A stretch of 64,000 nucleotides of DNA from an alpha proteobacterium AAP38 (lineage in GTDB: Bacteria; Pseudomonadota; Alphaproteobacteria; Azospirillales; Azospirillaceae): contig LJHR01000037.1 in assembly GCA_001296005.1 (NCBI GenBank), positions 62,001 through 126,000 on the forward strand, given 5' to 3'. Positions 53,634 through 62,039 of this stretch are shown piece by piece. Every line of letters begins with the position of its first letter. Positions within the stretch are counted from its first letter, which is position 1. A program made the position numbers and the translations under genes. The notes under the pieces are model-generated. The model was given only the letters and a program-made list of their open reading frames with translations, searched no databases and was not told where the DNA came from.

Positions 53634-54149
53634 TCATTCCCCGCGCCGGCGGGCCACGGTTGCGATGGCCAGCGCCACGCCGACATGGGCGGCGATATCC
53701 GTGGCGGAGAACAGCCCGTCCCAGCGCGGGAAGATGCCGGGCCAGCGTAGGGGCAGGACCACCAGATACATGGCCCCATAAAGCCCAAGCCCATAGGCCA
53801 CTGCCGCCGGCCAGCGCCAGCTACGCAGCAATGCGACACGGCGCAGAGCCAGCAGATAGACGGTGGCCATGACCAGGGCGATGCCGATATGGGTGGCAAA
53901 GCCCAGCGCCGCTGTGGTCAGCCCGCCATCGCGGGCCGCCCCACCGATCCAGCCGCCTGCCACGCCTTGCCAGACGCGCATTACGCCGATGCCGCGCACC
54001 ATGCCCATGATGGAGGCATAGATACCGTCGATGCTGGCCCCCGCCAGCCCGGCCATCACAATGGTTACCGGCAGCCCCGCCCGATCCCGCATGTCCCATT
54101 CCCCATCCGTATTTTGGGGCAATTCTAGATCCCGGTCGGTTTTGGCCAT
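53634..54149 (-). CDS. Integral membrane protein, function unknown
   Basis: 171 residues. After about 25 polar residues come four hydrophobic segments (about 27-45, 82-103, 113-135 and 145-165), with small-residue-rich helices. I cannot assign a family. It converges on the ferric reductase gene, overlapping neither neighbour. Confidence 0.7.
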   Translation of the reverse strand: MAKTDRDLELPQNTDGEWDMRDRAGLPVTIVMAGLAGASIDGIYASIMGMVRGIGVMRVWQGVAGGWIGGAARDGGLTTAALGFATHIGIALVMATVYLLALRRVALLRSWRWPAAVAYGLGLYGAMYLVVLPLRWPGIFPRWDGLFSATDIAAHVGVALAIATVARRRGE

Positions 54150-54174
54150 GGACCCAATTCGGGCAGAATGAAAA

Positions 54175-54204
54175 GGGCCGCGCAGGTTCCCCTGCGCGGC
54201 CCTG
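54175..54204. terminator. Hairpin between bacterioferritin and membrane protein genes
   Basis: AGGGCCGCGCAGG and CCTGCGCGGCCCT form a 13-bp stem with a TTCC loop. On the minus strand the stem is followed by a short T run (the AAAA at 54172), so it terminates bacterioferritin transcription. Confidence 0.8.
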
Positions 54205-54229
54205 GCCGTTTCCGGTCACGCGGATTGGC

Positions 54230-54706
54230 TTATTCGTCGCGGCCCATCTGTTCTTGCAGGTAGTTCTGCAGGCCCACGCTCTTGATCAGGCCCAGCTGCG
54301 TTTCCAGCCAGTCGATATGCTCCTCGGTATCTTCTAGGATGCGGCGGAAAATCTCCTTCGACTGGTAATCGCGCACGCCCTCGCAATACTGCATGGCCTC
54401 GATCAGCTCGCTGCGGTTCCGGCTTTCAATAGCCAGATCGCCCTCCAGGCACTCCGGCACATCCTCGCCGATATGCAGCTTGTGAAGGTTCTGCAGGTTC
54501 GGCAGCCCTTCTAGAAACAGCACGCGCTCGATCAGGTAATCGGCGTGCTTCATCTCGCCGATGCTTTCTTCGTACACCTTCTTGCCCAGACGCAGGAAAC
54601 CCCAGTTCTTGAGCATGCGGGCGTGCAGGAAATACTGATTGATCGCCGTCAGCTCGTTGGTCAGGATGGTGTTGAGATGCTGGATGACGGTGGCGTCGCC
54701 TTTCAT
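54230..54706 (-). CDS. bfr: Bacterioferritin
   Basis: 158 residues from ATG 54706 ([12 protein letters not shown]), normal family length; an upstream extension of the frame is not needed. The ferroxidase ligands are present: Glu in [30 protein letters not shown] (Glu, the heme Met and His), Glu in [10 protein letters not shown] and [11 protein letters not shown] (Glu and His). It oxidises and stores iron in a 24-mer. The nearby ferric reductase and metal-type PadR form an iron-handling neighbourhood. Confidence 0.96.
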   Translation of the reverse strand: MKGDATVIQHLNTILTNELTAINQYFLHARMLKNWGFLRLGKKVYEESIGEMKHADYLIERVLFLEGLPNLQNLHKLHIGEDVPECLEGDLAIESRNRSELIEAMQYCEGVRDYQSKEIFRRILEDTEEHIDWLETQLGLIKSVGLQNYLQEQMGRDE

Positions 54707-54871
54707 GGGAACCTTCGCAATCTTGTCGGTAAAAAGGGTTGGAAGGCATAGCGCCCACGGGACCGATACTGGCACAGCCAACCCGCTTTGTCTTCTGATA
54801 ACGTATTGCAATTAAAGGAAAAAGCGACTGATAGGCAGTCGCACTCCACCCCTAGGGAGTAACCCGCAAAG

Positions 54872-55345
54872 ATGCCAGCCCCCGTTCGTTACCTTGAAGA
54901 TTTCGCCCCCGGTATGGAGTTCGAATTCGGAGACCGTCTGGTCACCGCCGAAGAGGTGGTACAGTTCGCGCAGGAGTATGACCCCCAGCCCTTCCATCTG
55001 GATGAAGAGGCGGGCAAGGCCACGCATTTCGGCGGATTGGTCGCCAGCGGCTGGCAGACGGCGGGCTTCATGATGCGAATGCTGGTGGACAATATGCTGT
55101 CGCCGCAAACCTCGCTGGGATCGCCCGGCCTGGATGAGCTGCGCTGGCTGAAGCCTGTGCGTCCCGGTGACCGGTTACGGGTGCGTATCCGCGTTCTGGA
55201 GGTCAAGCGCTCCCGTTCCCGCCCGGAAATGGGCACCATCCGTCAGTCCACGGAAGTGCTGAACCACAAGGATGAAGTCGTCATGTCGATGTTTTCCATC
55301 GGCATGGTGCGGGCCCGCGCGATACCGGAAGATTCTGCCGGTTAA
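54872..55345 (+). CDS. MaoC-like hot-dog fold dehydratase
   Basis: 157 residues. It begins YLEDFAPGMEFEFGDRLVTAEEVVQFAQEYDPQPFHLDEE, with the MaoC hydratase motif: Asp-Pro-Gln-Pro-His (YDPQPFHLDE) and the GGLVASGWQTAGFMMRML helix. Proteins of this family hydrate enoyl-CoA or act on related thioesters. The exact substrate is open. GGAG-like SD upstream (CTAGGGAG). Confidence 0.93.
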   Translation: MPAPVRYLEDFAPGMEFEFGDRLVTAEEVVQFAQEYDPQPFHLDEEAGKATHFGGLVASGWQTAGFMMRMLVDNMLSPQTSLGSPGLDELRWLKPVRPGDRLRVRIRVLEVKRSRSRPEMGTIRQSTEVLNHKDEVVMSMFSIGMVRARAIPEDSAG

Positions 55346-55490
55346 CTTGTTAAACTGGCTTCCTTACCTTCTACAACATGCGCATGGAGGCAGGGTTATT
55401 CCAAATGGACTAACCCATGTCTCCGTCGCACTTCCCAAAAGGTTGGATAATCGCTTATGATGTCCCCCTGTCGGTGCAATGGGAGCCATC

Positions 55491-55700
55491 ATGGCGCGGG
55501 AAGTGATTGATTTCTCTCCGGGTGAGTGGGTAGAGGAACTGACGCCGCCGAAGCGTCGCTTTCAGATCATGGCCGTTCATTCCAAGCCGGGCACCCCGGC
55601 ACCCAACGTGGAACTGGCCGTGGATGGCAATCCCGTCCATCGGCTCAGCCTGTCGATCTTTGCGCTGGCCGACATGCATCGGTTCCGCCGCGTCCGCTGA
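55491..55700 (+). CDS. Small conserved-looking protein, paralogue A (flanks dedA)
   Basis: 69 residues from ATG 55491 (GGGAG five bases upstream); ATG 55479 is also in frame. It shares the frame PGEWVEELTPPKRRFQIMAV, then a VELAVDG segment and RLSLSIFALADMHRFRRV with a second small protein encoded at 56667. The paired conservation argues that both are real. Predicted strand-turn-helix, no membrane segment. No known family recognised. Confidence 0.7.
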   Translation: MAREVIDFSPGEWVEELTPPKRRFQIMAVHSKPGTPAPNVELAVDGNPVHRLSLSIFALADMHRFRRVR

Positions 55701-55739
55701 TGGTTGGAGGGGCGTTGTGCCCCTCTGCCCCTGCCCTGT

Positions 55740-56348
55740 TTACTTACGGGTCCCGCGCACCAGGCGCCAGCCCATGCGGCCCAGATAGATGGCGATGCAG
55801 CCATAGACCACGATCTTGGACACAGGATCGACCCAGGTCTCCACCTTCTCATACTGGCTTTCCAGCAGATATCCCGCCGCCGTCAGGACCGATGTCCAGA
55901 CCAGGGAGCCGATGGTGGTGAGCAGCAGGAAGGTCGGCATCCCCATCCGCGCCATACCGGCAGGAACGGAGATCAAGGTGCGGATGGCCGGGATCAGGCG
56001 GCCCAGCAGCACAGCCTTGCGCCCGTGCCGTGCGAACCAACCAAAGGCCATTTCGACGTCGGGCGGGTCCATGGTCATGATAAATCCAAACCGCTCCGAC
56101 AGGGCGATCACCCGGTCATGGCCCAGCATGCGGCCGATATAGTACCAGGGCAGCCCGCCCAGCACCGATCCCGTCGTGCCGACCAGAACGACCAGCACCG
56201 GGTCCATCTTCCCCTGCGCCGCCAGGAACCCGCCCAGCGGCATGATCAGTTCCGACGGAATGGGCGGGAAGACATTTTCCAGGAACATCAGGATCAGCAG
56301 GCCCCAATAGCCCATCTGATCGACCAGATTGAGAAGATTGTCGAACAT
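55740..56348 (-). CDS. DedA-family membrane protein
   Basis: 202 residues. DedA/SNARE-associated Golgi family features are MFLENVFPPIPSELIMPLGG near the N-terminus, PWYYIGRMLGHDRV, and GRLIPAIRTLISVPAGMARM with the conserved Arg pair. About five hydrophobic segments. DedA proteins have been linked to undecaprenyl-phosphate recycling and membrane homeostasis. It sits between two paralogous small genes on the opposite strand. Confidence 0.93.
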   Translation of the reverse strand: MFDNLLNLVDQMGYWGLLILMFLENVFPPIPSELIMPLGGFLAAQGKMDPVLVVLVGTTGSVLGGLPWYYIGRMLGHDRVIALSERFGFIMTMDPPDVEMAFGWFARHGRKAVLLGRLIPAIRTLISVPAGMARMGMPTFLLLTTIGSLVWTSVLTAAGYLLESQYEKVETWVDPVSKIVVYGCIAIYLGRMGWRLVRGTRK

Positions 56349-56666
56349 GTTTCTTTCCGTTCACGGGCCCGCCGCCACGAGGCACGGACCCTGTACCCTA
56401 TCCCTCTAACCGCCGCCAATGGCAAAACGGGGGCGTGTTCTGTCCATTGGACTCATTTTTCAACATGCTTTGCCCCAAGACCTAAGCCGGATGGTCTATT
56501 CCTTTGGGAGAAAAATCCGCTATCATAGGGACGTGGATAAGGTTATCCACCCATGAACCCGGTTCAGCCGGCCTCGCCTCTGGCTCGGGCGGTGGACGGC
56601 ATCGGGTAACCGGTTTCGGCCTGTTTCCATCGGGAAGCATTGGCCCGCAGTTTCAGGAGAGTGGCG
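56349..56666. other. Intergenic region with inverted DnaA-box-like sequences
   Basis: 318 bases between dedA and the second small gene. Apart from the GTGGATAA-GG-TTATCCAC palindrome at 56533-56550, I see no gene or terminator. dedA must be transcribed from within it. Confidence 0.5.
56533..56550. promoter_or_regulatory. Inverted pair of DnaA-box-like 9-mers
   Basis: GTGGATAA (56533-56540) and TTATCCAC (56543-56550) are inverted, separated by GG. With flanks, each reads TTATCCAC plus G or C, eight of nine to the DnaA box TTATNCACA. It could be a DnaA-binding regulatory site or a dyad operator for another factor. Confidence 0.5.
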
Positions 56667-56900
56667 ATGGTATTGTCCAGGCGGACGGCGGAACCCCCGA
56701 AGGTGGGGGAATGGCTGGAGGAACTGAAGATGCCCCGGCGGCGCCTGTTGGTGCATGCCGTGCACCAGCATGCCACCCGTCCGACGCATATCGAATTCCT
56801 GGTGGAAGGCCGCAACAGCGACCGGCTGTCGCTGGCACTGGAAGTGGTGCTGGACACCACCCGCTTCCGCCGTTTGGGACCCAGCCAGCACGCGGCCTGA
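56667..56900 (+). CDS. Small conserved-looking protein, paralogue B (flanks dedA)
   Basis: 77 residues from ATG 56667, with AGGAG seven bases upstream; GTG 56661 and TTG 56640 are also in frame. Shared with the protein at 55491: KVGEWLEELKMPRRRLLVHA, then IEFLVEGRNSDRLSLALEVV and DTTRFRRLGP. Identical positions include GEW, EEL, P, RR, AVH, G, RLSL, D and RFRR. Function unknown. Confidence 0.7.
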   Translation: MVLSRRTAEPPKVGEWLEELKMPRRRLLVHAVHQHATRPTHIEFLVEGRNSDRLSLALEVVLDTTRFRRLGPSQHAA

Positions 56901-56988
56901 TCTGCCCTTCACATTTGCAATGGATGAACGCCGCCGCGGCAGCGCGCCCGGTGGCGTTTTGATTCTCCGGGGTGAGTTCCTGCGTGTG

Positions 56989-57624
56989 TCAGGGTGACGT
57001 TGCGCCCGTAACGGCCCTATACCGGTCCCACCACAGCGCCCGCGCCTCTGCCTCTCCCACCACCATGATCGGTTGGGTCCAGAGTTTGCCCCGGTAATTG
57101 CCGCCAATGTCTCGGCGGGCCAGTTTTTCCGGCCAGCCCATCAGCTGGATTGCCTCCGAGATGGCCGTGACCTTGTCGGCCTTCTTGATCAGGTCGGTCT
57201 GCGTGGTCGGCAGGGGCCAGGGAAGGCCGACGGACAGGAACAGCGCGCGGTCCAGCCGGGCCTTGACCTCTTTCAGGCCCGCCGTCGCAAACAGCTTGCC
57301 ATAGGGGGTGACGACGTCACCCAACCCACCCCCTTCATGCAGATCATGCATCAGGGCCGCCAGTCGCAGGGCGGGGCTGGCATCGGGTGCCAGCAGGGTG
57401 ACCAGAACCTGTTCCAGCAGTACCGAATGCTGCAGGACATTATAGGCGATGTCGCCTCGCGTCTGGCCGCCCCAGCGCGCCACGCGCGACGCACCCGTCA
57501 CCCAATCCTCCAGCATGATGTCGGCGGGCGACGGATCGTACAGGTTCACCCAGCGGCCCGACCGCATCAGCAGGTTGGTGCGCGGCGCGTCCAGATGGGT
57601 GGGGACGGGGGGAGGCTTGCTCAT
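56989..57624 (-). CDS. HD-domain hydrolase-like protein (YfbR-like)
   Basis: 211 residues from ATG 57624 (MSKPPPVPTHLD). The HD-domain pattern is NVLQHSVLLEQVLVTLLAPD, then LAALMHDLHEGGGLGDVVTP (His-Asp), with a later DLIKKADKVTAISEA helix. This order resembles YfbR-type 5'-nucleotidases and other small HD phosphohydrolases. The metal site appears intact, though the substrate is unknown. The gene follows the TPR protein by four bases, so they share a transcript. Confidence 0.8.
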   Translation of the reverse strand: MSKPPPVPTHLDAPRTNLLMRSGRWVNLYDPSPADIMLEDWVTGASRVARWGGQTRGDIAYNVLQHSVLLEQVLVTLLAPDASPALRLAALMHDLHEGGGLGDVVTPYGKLFATAGLKEVKARLDRALFLSVGLPWPLPTTQTDLIKKADKVTAISEAIQLMGWPEKLARRDIGGNYRGKLWTQPIMVVGEAEARALWWDRYRAVTGATSP

Positions 57625-57628
57625 GGCG

Positions 57629-58870
57629 TCAGTTCGCAGCCGGGTACAGCAAGGCTCCGACCTCGGCCAGCCGCGCCTCATCGCTGCCCTGTGGCAGGGC
57701 CGCCATGGTCTGCGCCGCCGCCTTGGTCTGGCCCACCCGGTACTGCACCATGCCCAGCCGCAGGCGGACGACATTGGGGGACAGCAGCTTGCCTTTCAGT
57801 GCCTGCTGCATCATCGCGATCCCCTGATCCGTCTGCCCCAGGGATACCAGGATCATGCCCAGCTTGGCCATGGAATTGGCATCCTTGCTCGCCGCCACCT
57901 CCTGCTGCCGCGCGGTCAGCCCGTCCTTCTGTGCGGCCAACTGTCTGGTGGCATAGTCGCGCAGGCGTTCATGCCGGTCCTGCTTGGGACCCTTGCCCAG
58001 TATGCCCAGTGACCAGCCGCGTTCCAGAACGGCGGCGGCCTCTGCGGGCAGTTCCTCCACCATGGCGCGCTGGGCCATTTCGGTGAAGGAGTCCGGGTTC
58101 TCATAGGCATTGGCCGCCAGCCGCAGACGCGCCCAATCCAGGTCCAGCTTTTCGGGGACGGGCTTGGCCTGTTGCATGGCGTTGAACAGGCGCAGCCAGT
58201 TCTCCTTGCTGCGGTCGGTGCGCAACTGCTGCTTCAGGGTCTTGATATAGCCCTCGATATTGCCGGACCCGAATTCCGACGCGGCCTGAAGTTGCAGCAC
58301 TTCCGCCGAGGGCGCACGACCGGCCTTGCGCTGATCCTCAATCAGGGCCTGGGCCAGCTTGCCGGCCTTGGCGGGTTCCTTGGCCCGGAAATAGGCCTCT
58401 GCAACCATCTGGCGGAAGGCATCGCTGAGCCTGCCGGCGGCCATGGCCTTTTCCCCGAACTCCGCCGACTTGGCATAGTTGCCGGCCCGGTACCAGAGTT
58501 GGGACAGGGTTTCGAGCGCACCTGCCTGATCGGCGGCGGACAGCGGCACCAGACTGGTCGCCGCCTCGAACGCGATGGCCGCCTTGTCGAAACGTCCCTG
58601 CGCCTTGAAAATGGCGGCGCGCGTCTGCTCCACCGCCCATTTTTCCTCCGCCGTGATGGTGGGCACGGCGGCGGCCTTGTCGATGGCGGCCAGGGCCGCG
58701 TCAAACCGGTTTGCGGCCAGCGCCTCCTTCGCCGCCTGCAGCGGCAGGCCGACCTCCCTGCTGACGGTAAGGGTGGGTGCCGCCGCCACGGGCAGCGACA
58801 GAAGCAGGCTCAACGCGGCAGCGGACAGCAGCGAACAGGTCGGTCGGGTCAGGCGGGCGGGGCGCATCAT
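57629..58870 (-). CDS. Secreted tetratricopeptide-repeat protein
   Basis: 413 residues from the double ATG at 58870/58867 (GGAG upstream). The signal peptide ends near PVAAA. Repeats of the TPR type follow: AAKEALAANRFDAALAAIDK, AIFKAQGRFDKAAIAFEA, LWYRAGNYAKSAEFGEKAM, ILVSLGQTDQGIAMMQQAL and RYRVGQ-like elements to the end. Predicted periplasmic interaction scaffold with no enzymatic motif. Coupled to the HD-domain gene. Confidence 0.85.
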   Translation of the reverse strand: MMRPARLTRPTCSLLSAAALSLLLSLPVAAAPTLTVSREVGLPLQAAKEALAANRFDAALAAIDKAAAVPTITAEEKWAVEQTRAAIFKAQGRFDKAAIAFEAATSLVPLSAADQAGALETLSQLWYRAGNYAKSAEFGEKAMAAGRLSDAFRQMVAEAYFRAKEPAKAGKLAQALIEDQRKAGRAPSAEVLQLQAASEFGSGNIEGYIKTLKQQLRTDRSKENWLRLFNAMQQAKPVPEKLDLDWARLRLAANAYENPDSFTEMAQRAMVEELPAEAAAVLERGWSLGILGKGPKQDRHERLRDYATRQLAAQKDGLTARQQEVAASKDANSMAKLGMILVSLGQTDQGIAMMQQALKGKLLSPNVVRLRLGMVQYRVGQTKAAAQTMAALPQGSDEARLAEVGALLYPAAN

Positions 58871-58977
58871 CACTCCGGCAGAAAGGCAGGCGGGCCGTCC
58901 GCAGGTTTTGCGTCGGATTGGGGCGGGGTTCAAGTCTCGGCTGAACTGATCTGTGTGTTTGCCTGATGGGATGGATG

Positions 58978-59232
58978 TTAGGCTGCGGTGGAGCGGGCGC
59001 TGGTCAGGTCGCCCCGACCCTCCAGCAGGCCGGGAACTGAGATATCCTCATCCAGAACGTCCCAATGCAGGCCACGTCCGCTGGGGCTGATCATGACAGC
59101 GGCCCGTTGTTCAGGCGTGGCGTGCAGCAATCGGGGAAACCAGGCGAGGGGTACACCGATGGTGCGGCCATCACGCAGATCGACCCACATCGTATGGTCA
59201 TCAAACCGAACTGTTTCAGCGGAAATGCCCAT
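58978..59232 (-). CDS. DUF2442 family small protein
   Basis: 84 residues. VRFDDHTMWVDLRDGRTIGVPLAWFPRLLHATPEQR is the DUF2442 signature (shown in part: LRDGRTIGVPLAWFPRLL). It overlaps the DUF4160 gene by 17 bases. DUF4160-DUF2442 pairs are widespread and occur in toxin-antitoxin-like settings, but activity is not established. Confidence 0.9.
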   Translation of the reverse strand: MGISAETVRFDDHTMWVDLRDGRTIGVPLAWFPRLLHATPEQRAAVMISPSGRGLHWDVLDEDISVPGLLEGRGDLTSARSTAA

Positions 59233-59458
59233 GCCATGCCTCTTCGATCAGTGCCTTGTTCTGCTCCACGACCCGCAGCAACTGGGAGAGTTCGCGACGG
59301 GTAAAGCCTTCACTGTCAGCGATAGCAGCCTCAGGATAGAGCCAGATTTTCGCTTCTGCATCAGCTCTCTGTGCGTGAACGTGAATGGGCTCACGCGGAT
59401 TGCCCTCGTTTGAGAAGAAATGAAACCGGATTTCTTCCCATCGGAAGATGACAGGCAT
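59216..59458 (-). CDS. DUF4160 family small protein
   Basis: 80 residues from ATG 59458 with AGGAGACGAC upstream; the frame opens earlier without reason. RFHFFSNEGNPREPIHVHAQ and KIWLYPEAAIADSEGFTRRE are diagnostic of DUF4160. It is paired with DUF2442 downstream in a tiny two-gene operon. Confidence 0.92.
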   Translation of the reverse strand: MPVIFRWEEIRFHFFSNEGNPREPIHVHAQRADAEAKIWLYPEAAIADSEGFTRRELSQLLRVVEQNKALIEEAWHGHFR

Positions 59459-59661
59459 GTCGTCTCCTGACACGAGGTGTCGGATGAAGTCACCTCTCCA
59501 TGAGAGTTCTGTATATGCGTGTTTATGTAAATCCATAAATGCACCCTATCCCCCCACCCCCTGTCCACAAGGAAGCCATGCCGCCCGCCCCCCTGGGCAA
59601 AATGCCGGATCGCGGGCATAGTGTGCGCCTGCGAAATCCCTTATTTCGAGTATCGTTCCCC

Positions 59662-61914
59662 ATGGATATGTTGCCCCCGGAGCCGTCAGTGGCGATGGAC
59701 CCGGATATGGTCTTCTCTGTTGCCCGGCATCACCCGGAAATTACCACCGTCGGCCGTCTGGGCCTGGACCGGATAGAGCAGGCGGCTGCCTATGGCATGG
59801 TGCCGCTGGGCCTGCCGCTGCCGCAGGGGCGACGTGATCTGGTGGTGATGGCAGAGCGGCGGGATGCCGTGGCGTTGGAGATCGAGGGGCTGGTGGCGCG
59901 GCTGGTGCGCCGGGCCGAGTTGCTGGAACAGGGGCGTCGCGTGCTGGACGGTACGCATGTCGCCCTGCTGGCGGCAGAAGCGAAAAGCCGGGTGCGGGCG
60001 CGGGCCTATGACGAGCTGTCCTTTGCCGAGATGCCGGGACCCATCCGTCTGGAAGTCAGCCGCAGCTTCGACATTGATGAACTGGCCGGGCTGGACGATG
60101 CCACCCTGCGTCAGCATCTGGTGGAAGACCCGCAGCTGCGTCAGCTGCTGGAAGCGGCGCTGGAGGATGTGGCGGCCCGCCTTTGGCAGCTGCATGACCT
60201 TGTGGGCGAGGCGGATGACAGCTGGACCTTCGAGAATCTGGCTCAGCGTCTCTACCGCGTTGCGCGCACCAACCATCAGCCCAACGATATCCTTCGGCGT
60301 TGGGAAGAGGTGGCGGACACCTGGCTGCGTGAACGCGCCGTGGCGCGTGGCCGCACCTTTGTGAATACCGAATTCGACTTCGCGAAGTTTGAAAAGCTGT
60401 TCCCCACGGCGCGTTCCATGGGGCGCAAGCTGGTGGCGGTCGTCGGCCCCACCAATTCCGGCAAGACCCACCGCGCCATGGCGGCCCTGCATGAGGCCGA
60501 ACAGGGTGTCTATCTGGCTCCCCTGCGCCTTCTGGCACTGGAGGTCATGGACCGGCTGAACCGGGAGGGGACGCCCACCACCTTGCTGACAGGCGAGGAG
60601 GAAATCCGCGTTCCCGGCGCCCGGCATCTGGCCTCCACCATTGAGATGCTGGACCCCGAACAGGTGGTGGATGTCGCCGTCATCGACGAGATCCAGATGC
60701 TGGCCGACAAGGATCGCGGTTGGGCCTGGACGGCGGCGCTGATGGGGGTGGCGGCGCGCACCGTCTATCTGCTGGGCGCGCCGGAGGCGCTGCCGCTGAT
60801 CGAGCGGGTGGCGGGGTATCTGGGGGAACCGCTGGAGATTGTGCGGCTGGAACGCAAGCAGCCGCTGCACATGGTTGAAGAGCGGTTGGAATTTGAAGAT
60901 GTGCGGAAGGGCGATGCCCTGATCGCCTTCTCTCGCCGCAACGTGCATCTGGTCCGCGACATTGTGCAGGCCAAGGGCCTGACGGCGGCGGTGATCTACG
61001 GCGCGCTGGCGCCGGAGGTGCGGCGGCGCGAGGCGGAGCGGTTTACCAATGGCGAGGCCGATGTGGTGGTGGCTACCGATGCCATCGGCATGGGCCTGAA
61101 CCTGCCCATCCGCCGCGTGCTGTTCACCACCCTGGAAAAGTTCGACGGGGTGGAGCAGCGGGAACTGGCGCCTGCCGAGTTGAAACAGATCGCGGGCCGC
61201 GCCGGGCGCTATGGTCATCATGAGGTTGGCGAATTCGGCGTGGTGGCCAAGGGTACGGTGCAGCAGCTGCGCACCATCTGGACCCGCCATGACCCGTCTT
61301 TCGGTTCCCGCCGCGCCCTGACGGTGCGGCCCACCCGCGCCATGGTCGACCGGCTGGCCGGGCGGATCGGTCGGGACAGCATGATGCTGCTGATCGACTG
61401 TTTCGCAGCGGCGCGGACCACGGGCAGCCCTTATCGCGTGGCCGACCTGTCGGCCCTGCGCCGTCTGGCCCAGGCCCTGGACGAGCGTGATATCGGATTT
61501 GAACAGAAGCTGTCCCTGCTGTTCATGCCGTGCGATCCCGAGAAGGAAGTGGATGCCCGCTTCTTCAATCAGATCCTGCGCGCGGTTGAAAAGGATGAGC
61601 CGGTACCGCTGGGCCTGGTCGTGCCGGCCCGCATGGAACGGCTGGATGATTATGGGCTGGAGGAACTGTCACGGTCCTGCGACCTCTATTATTGGGCCAG
61701 CCGCAAGTTTCCCCGTCTGTTTCCCGACCGAAAGGCCGTGGAGGAACGCCGGGCCGAGGTGGCGGGCCGCTTGTCTGAACTGCTGGCCAGCACGGCGCGC
61801 CGCCAACGCATGGGCAAAGGGCCGGGCGGTCGGCCCGGTGGCGGAGGTAAGCCAAAGCCGCCCCAGGGCTTTCGGGGGGCGCCCAAGAAGCGGTATGGGC
61901 CACGCAAAGGGTGA
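59662..61914 (+). CDS. SUV3-like ATP-dependent RNA helicase
   Basis: About 750 residues; the start is uncertain (ATG 59662, or an upstream start up to 59539) because no SD is clear. The N-terminal 240 residues are a helical extension. Walker A GPTNSGKTHRA is near 270, then VIDEIQMLADKDRGWAWT (DEIQ box II), GALAPEVRRREAERF, DAIGMGLNLPI and QIAGRAGRYGHH (box VI). This combination is the SUV3/MgpS clade, processing or unwinding RNA. The C-terminal tail is Gly/Lys/Arg-rich (GPGGRPGGGGKPK), suggesting RNA binding. Confidence 0.93.
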   Translation: MDMLPPEPSVAMDPDMVFSVARHHPEITTVGRLGLDRIEQAAAYGMVPLGLPLPQGRRDLVVMAERRDAVALEIEGLVARLVRRAELLEQGRRVLDGTHVALLAAEAKSRVRARAYDELSFAEMPGPIRLEVSRSFDIDELAGLDDATLRQHLVEDPQLRQLLEAALEDVAARLWQLHDLVGEADDSWTFENLAQRLYRVARTNHQPNDILRRWEEVADTWLRERAVARGRTFVNTEFDFAKFEKLFPTARSMGRKLVAVVGPTNSGKTHRAMAALHEAEQGVYLAPLRLLALEVMDRLNREGTPTTLLTGEEEIRVPGARHLASTIEMLDPEQVVDVAVIDEIQMLADKDRGWAWTAALMGVAARTVYLLGAPEALPLIERVAGYLGEPLEIVRLERKQPLHMVEERLEFEDVRKGDALIAFSRRNVHLVRDIVQAKGLTAAVIYGALAPEVRRREAERFTNGEADVVVATDAIGMGLNLPIRRVLFTTLEKFDGVEQRELAPAELKQIAGRAGRYGHHEVGEFGVVAKGTVQQLRTIWTRHDPSFGSRRALTVRPTRAMVDRLAGRIGRDSMMLLIDCFAAARTTGSPYRVADLSALRRLAQALDERDIGFEQKLSLLFMPCDPEKEVDARFFNQILRAVEKDEPVPLGLVVPARMERLDDYGLEELSRSCDLYYWASRKFPRLFPDRKAVEERRAEVAGRLSELLASTARRQRMGKGPGGRPGGGGKPKPPQGFRGAPKKRYGPRKG

Positions 61915-61927
61915 GATCGAAACCGCC

Positions 61928-61965
61928 GGGAATCCCCAATTGCCTACCGCTATTTGGGGATTCCC
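61928..61965. terminator. Inverted repeat after the helicase gene
   Basis: GGGAATCCCCAA (61928-61939) and TTGGGGATTCCC (61954-61965) form an exact 12-bp stem with a 14-base loop. There is no T tract, so it may terminate poorly or act as a symmetric operator before the methyltransferase gene. Confidence 0.55.
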
Positions 61966-62039
61966 TATGACCTGTTACCACAGGGTAAAGGGTGCTATAT
62001 TAGAAAACTGAAAGGTCCCCCTTTTAAAAGGTGAAGGAT

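Noticed and set aside
56989-57774. Extra 50-residue Arg/Trp-rich N-terminus for the HD-domain protein
   Set aside because: It overlaps the end of the TPR gene, looks like out-of-frame translation, and ATG 57624 gives a clean protein.
59216-59232. Whether the DUF4160/DUF2442 overlap marks a frameshifted single gene
   Set aside because: Both products match separate complete families and each has its own start; overlapping pairs are normal for them.
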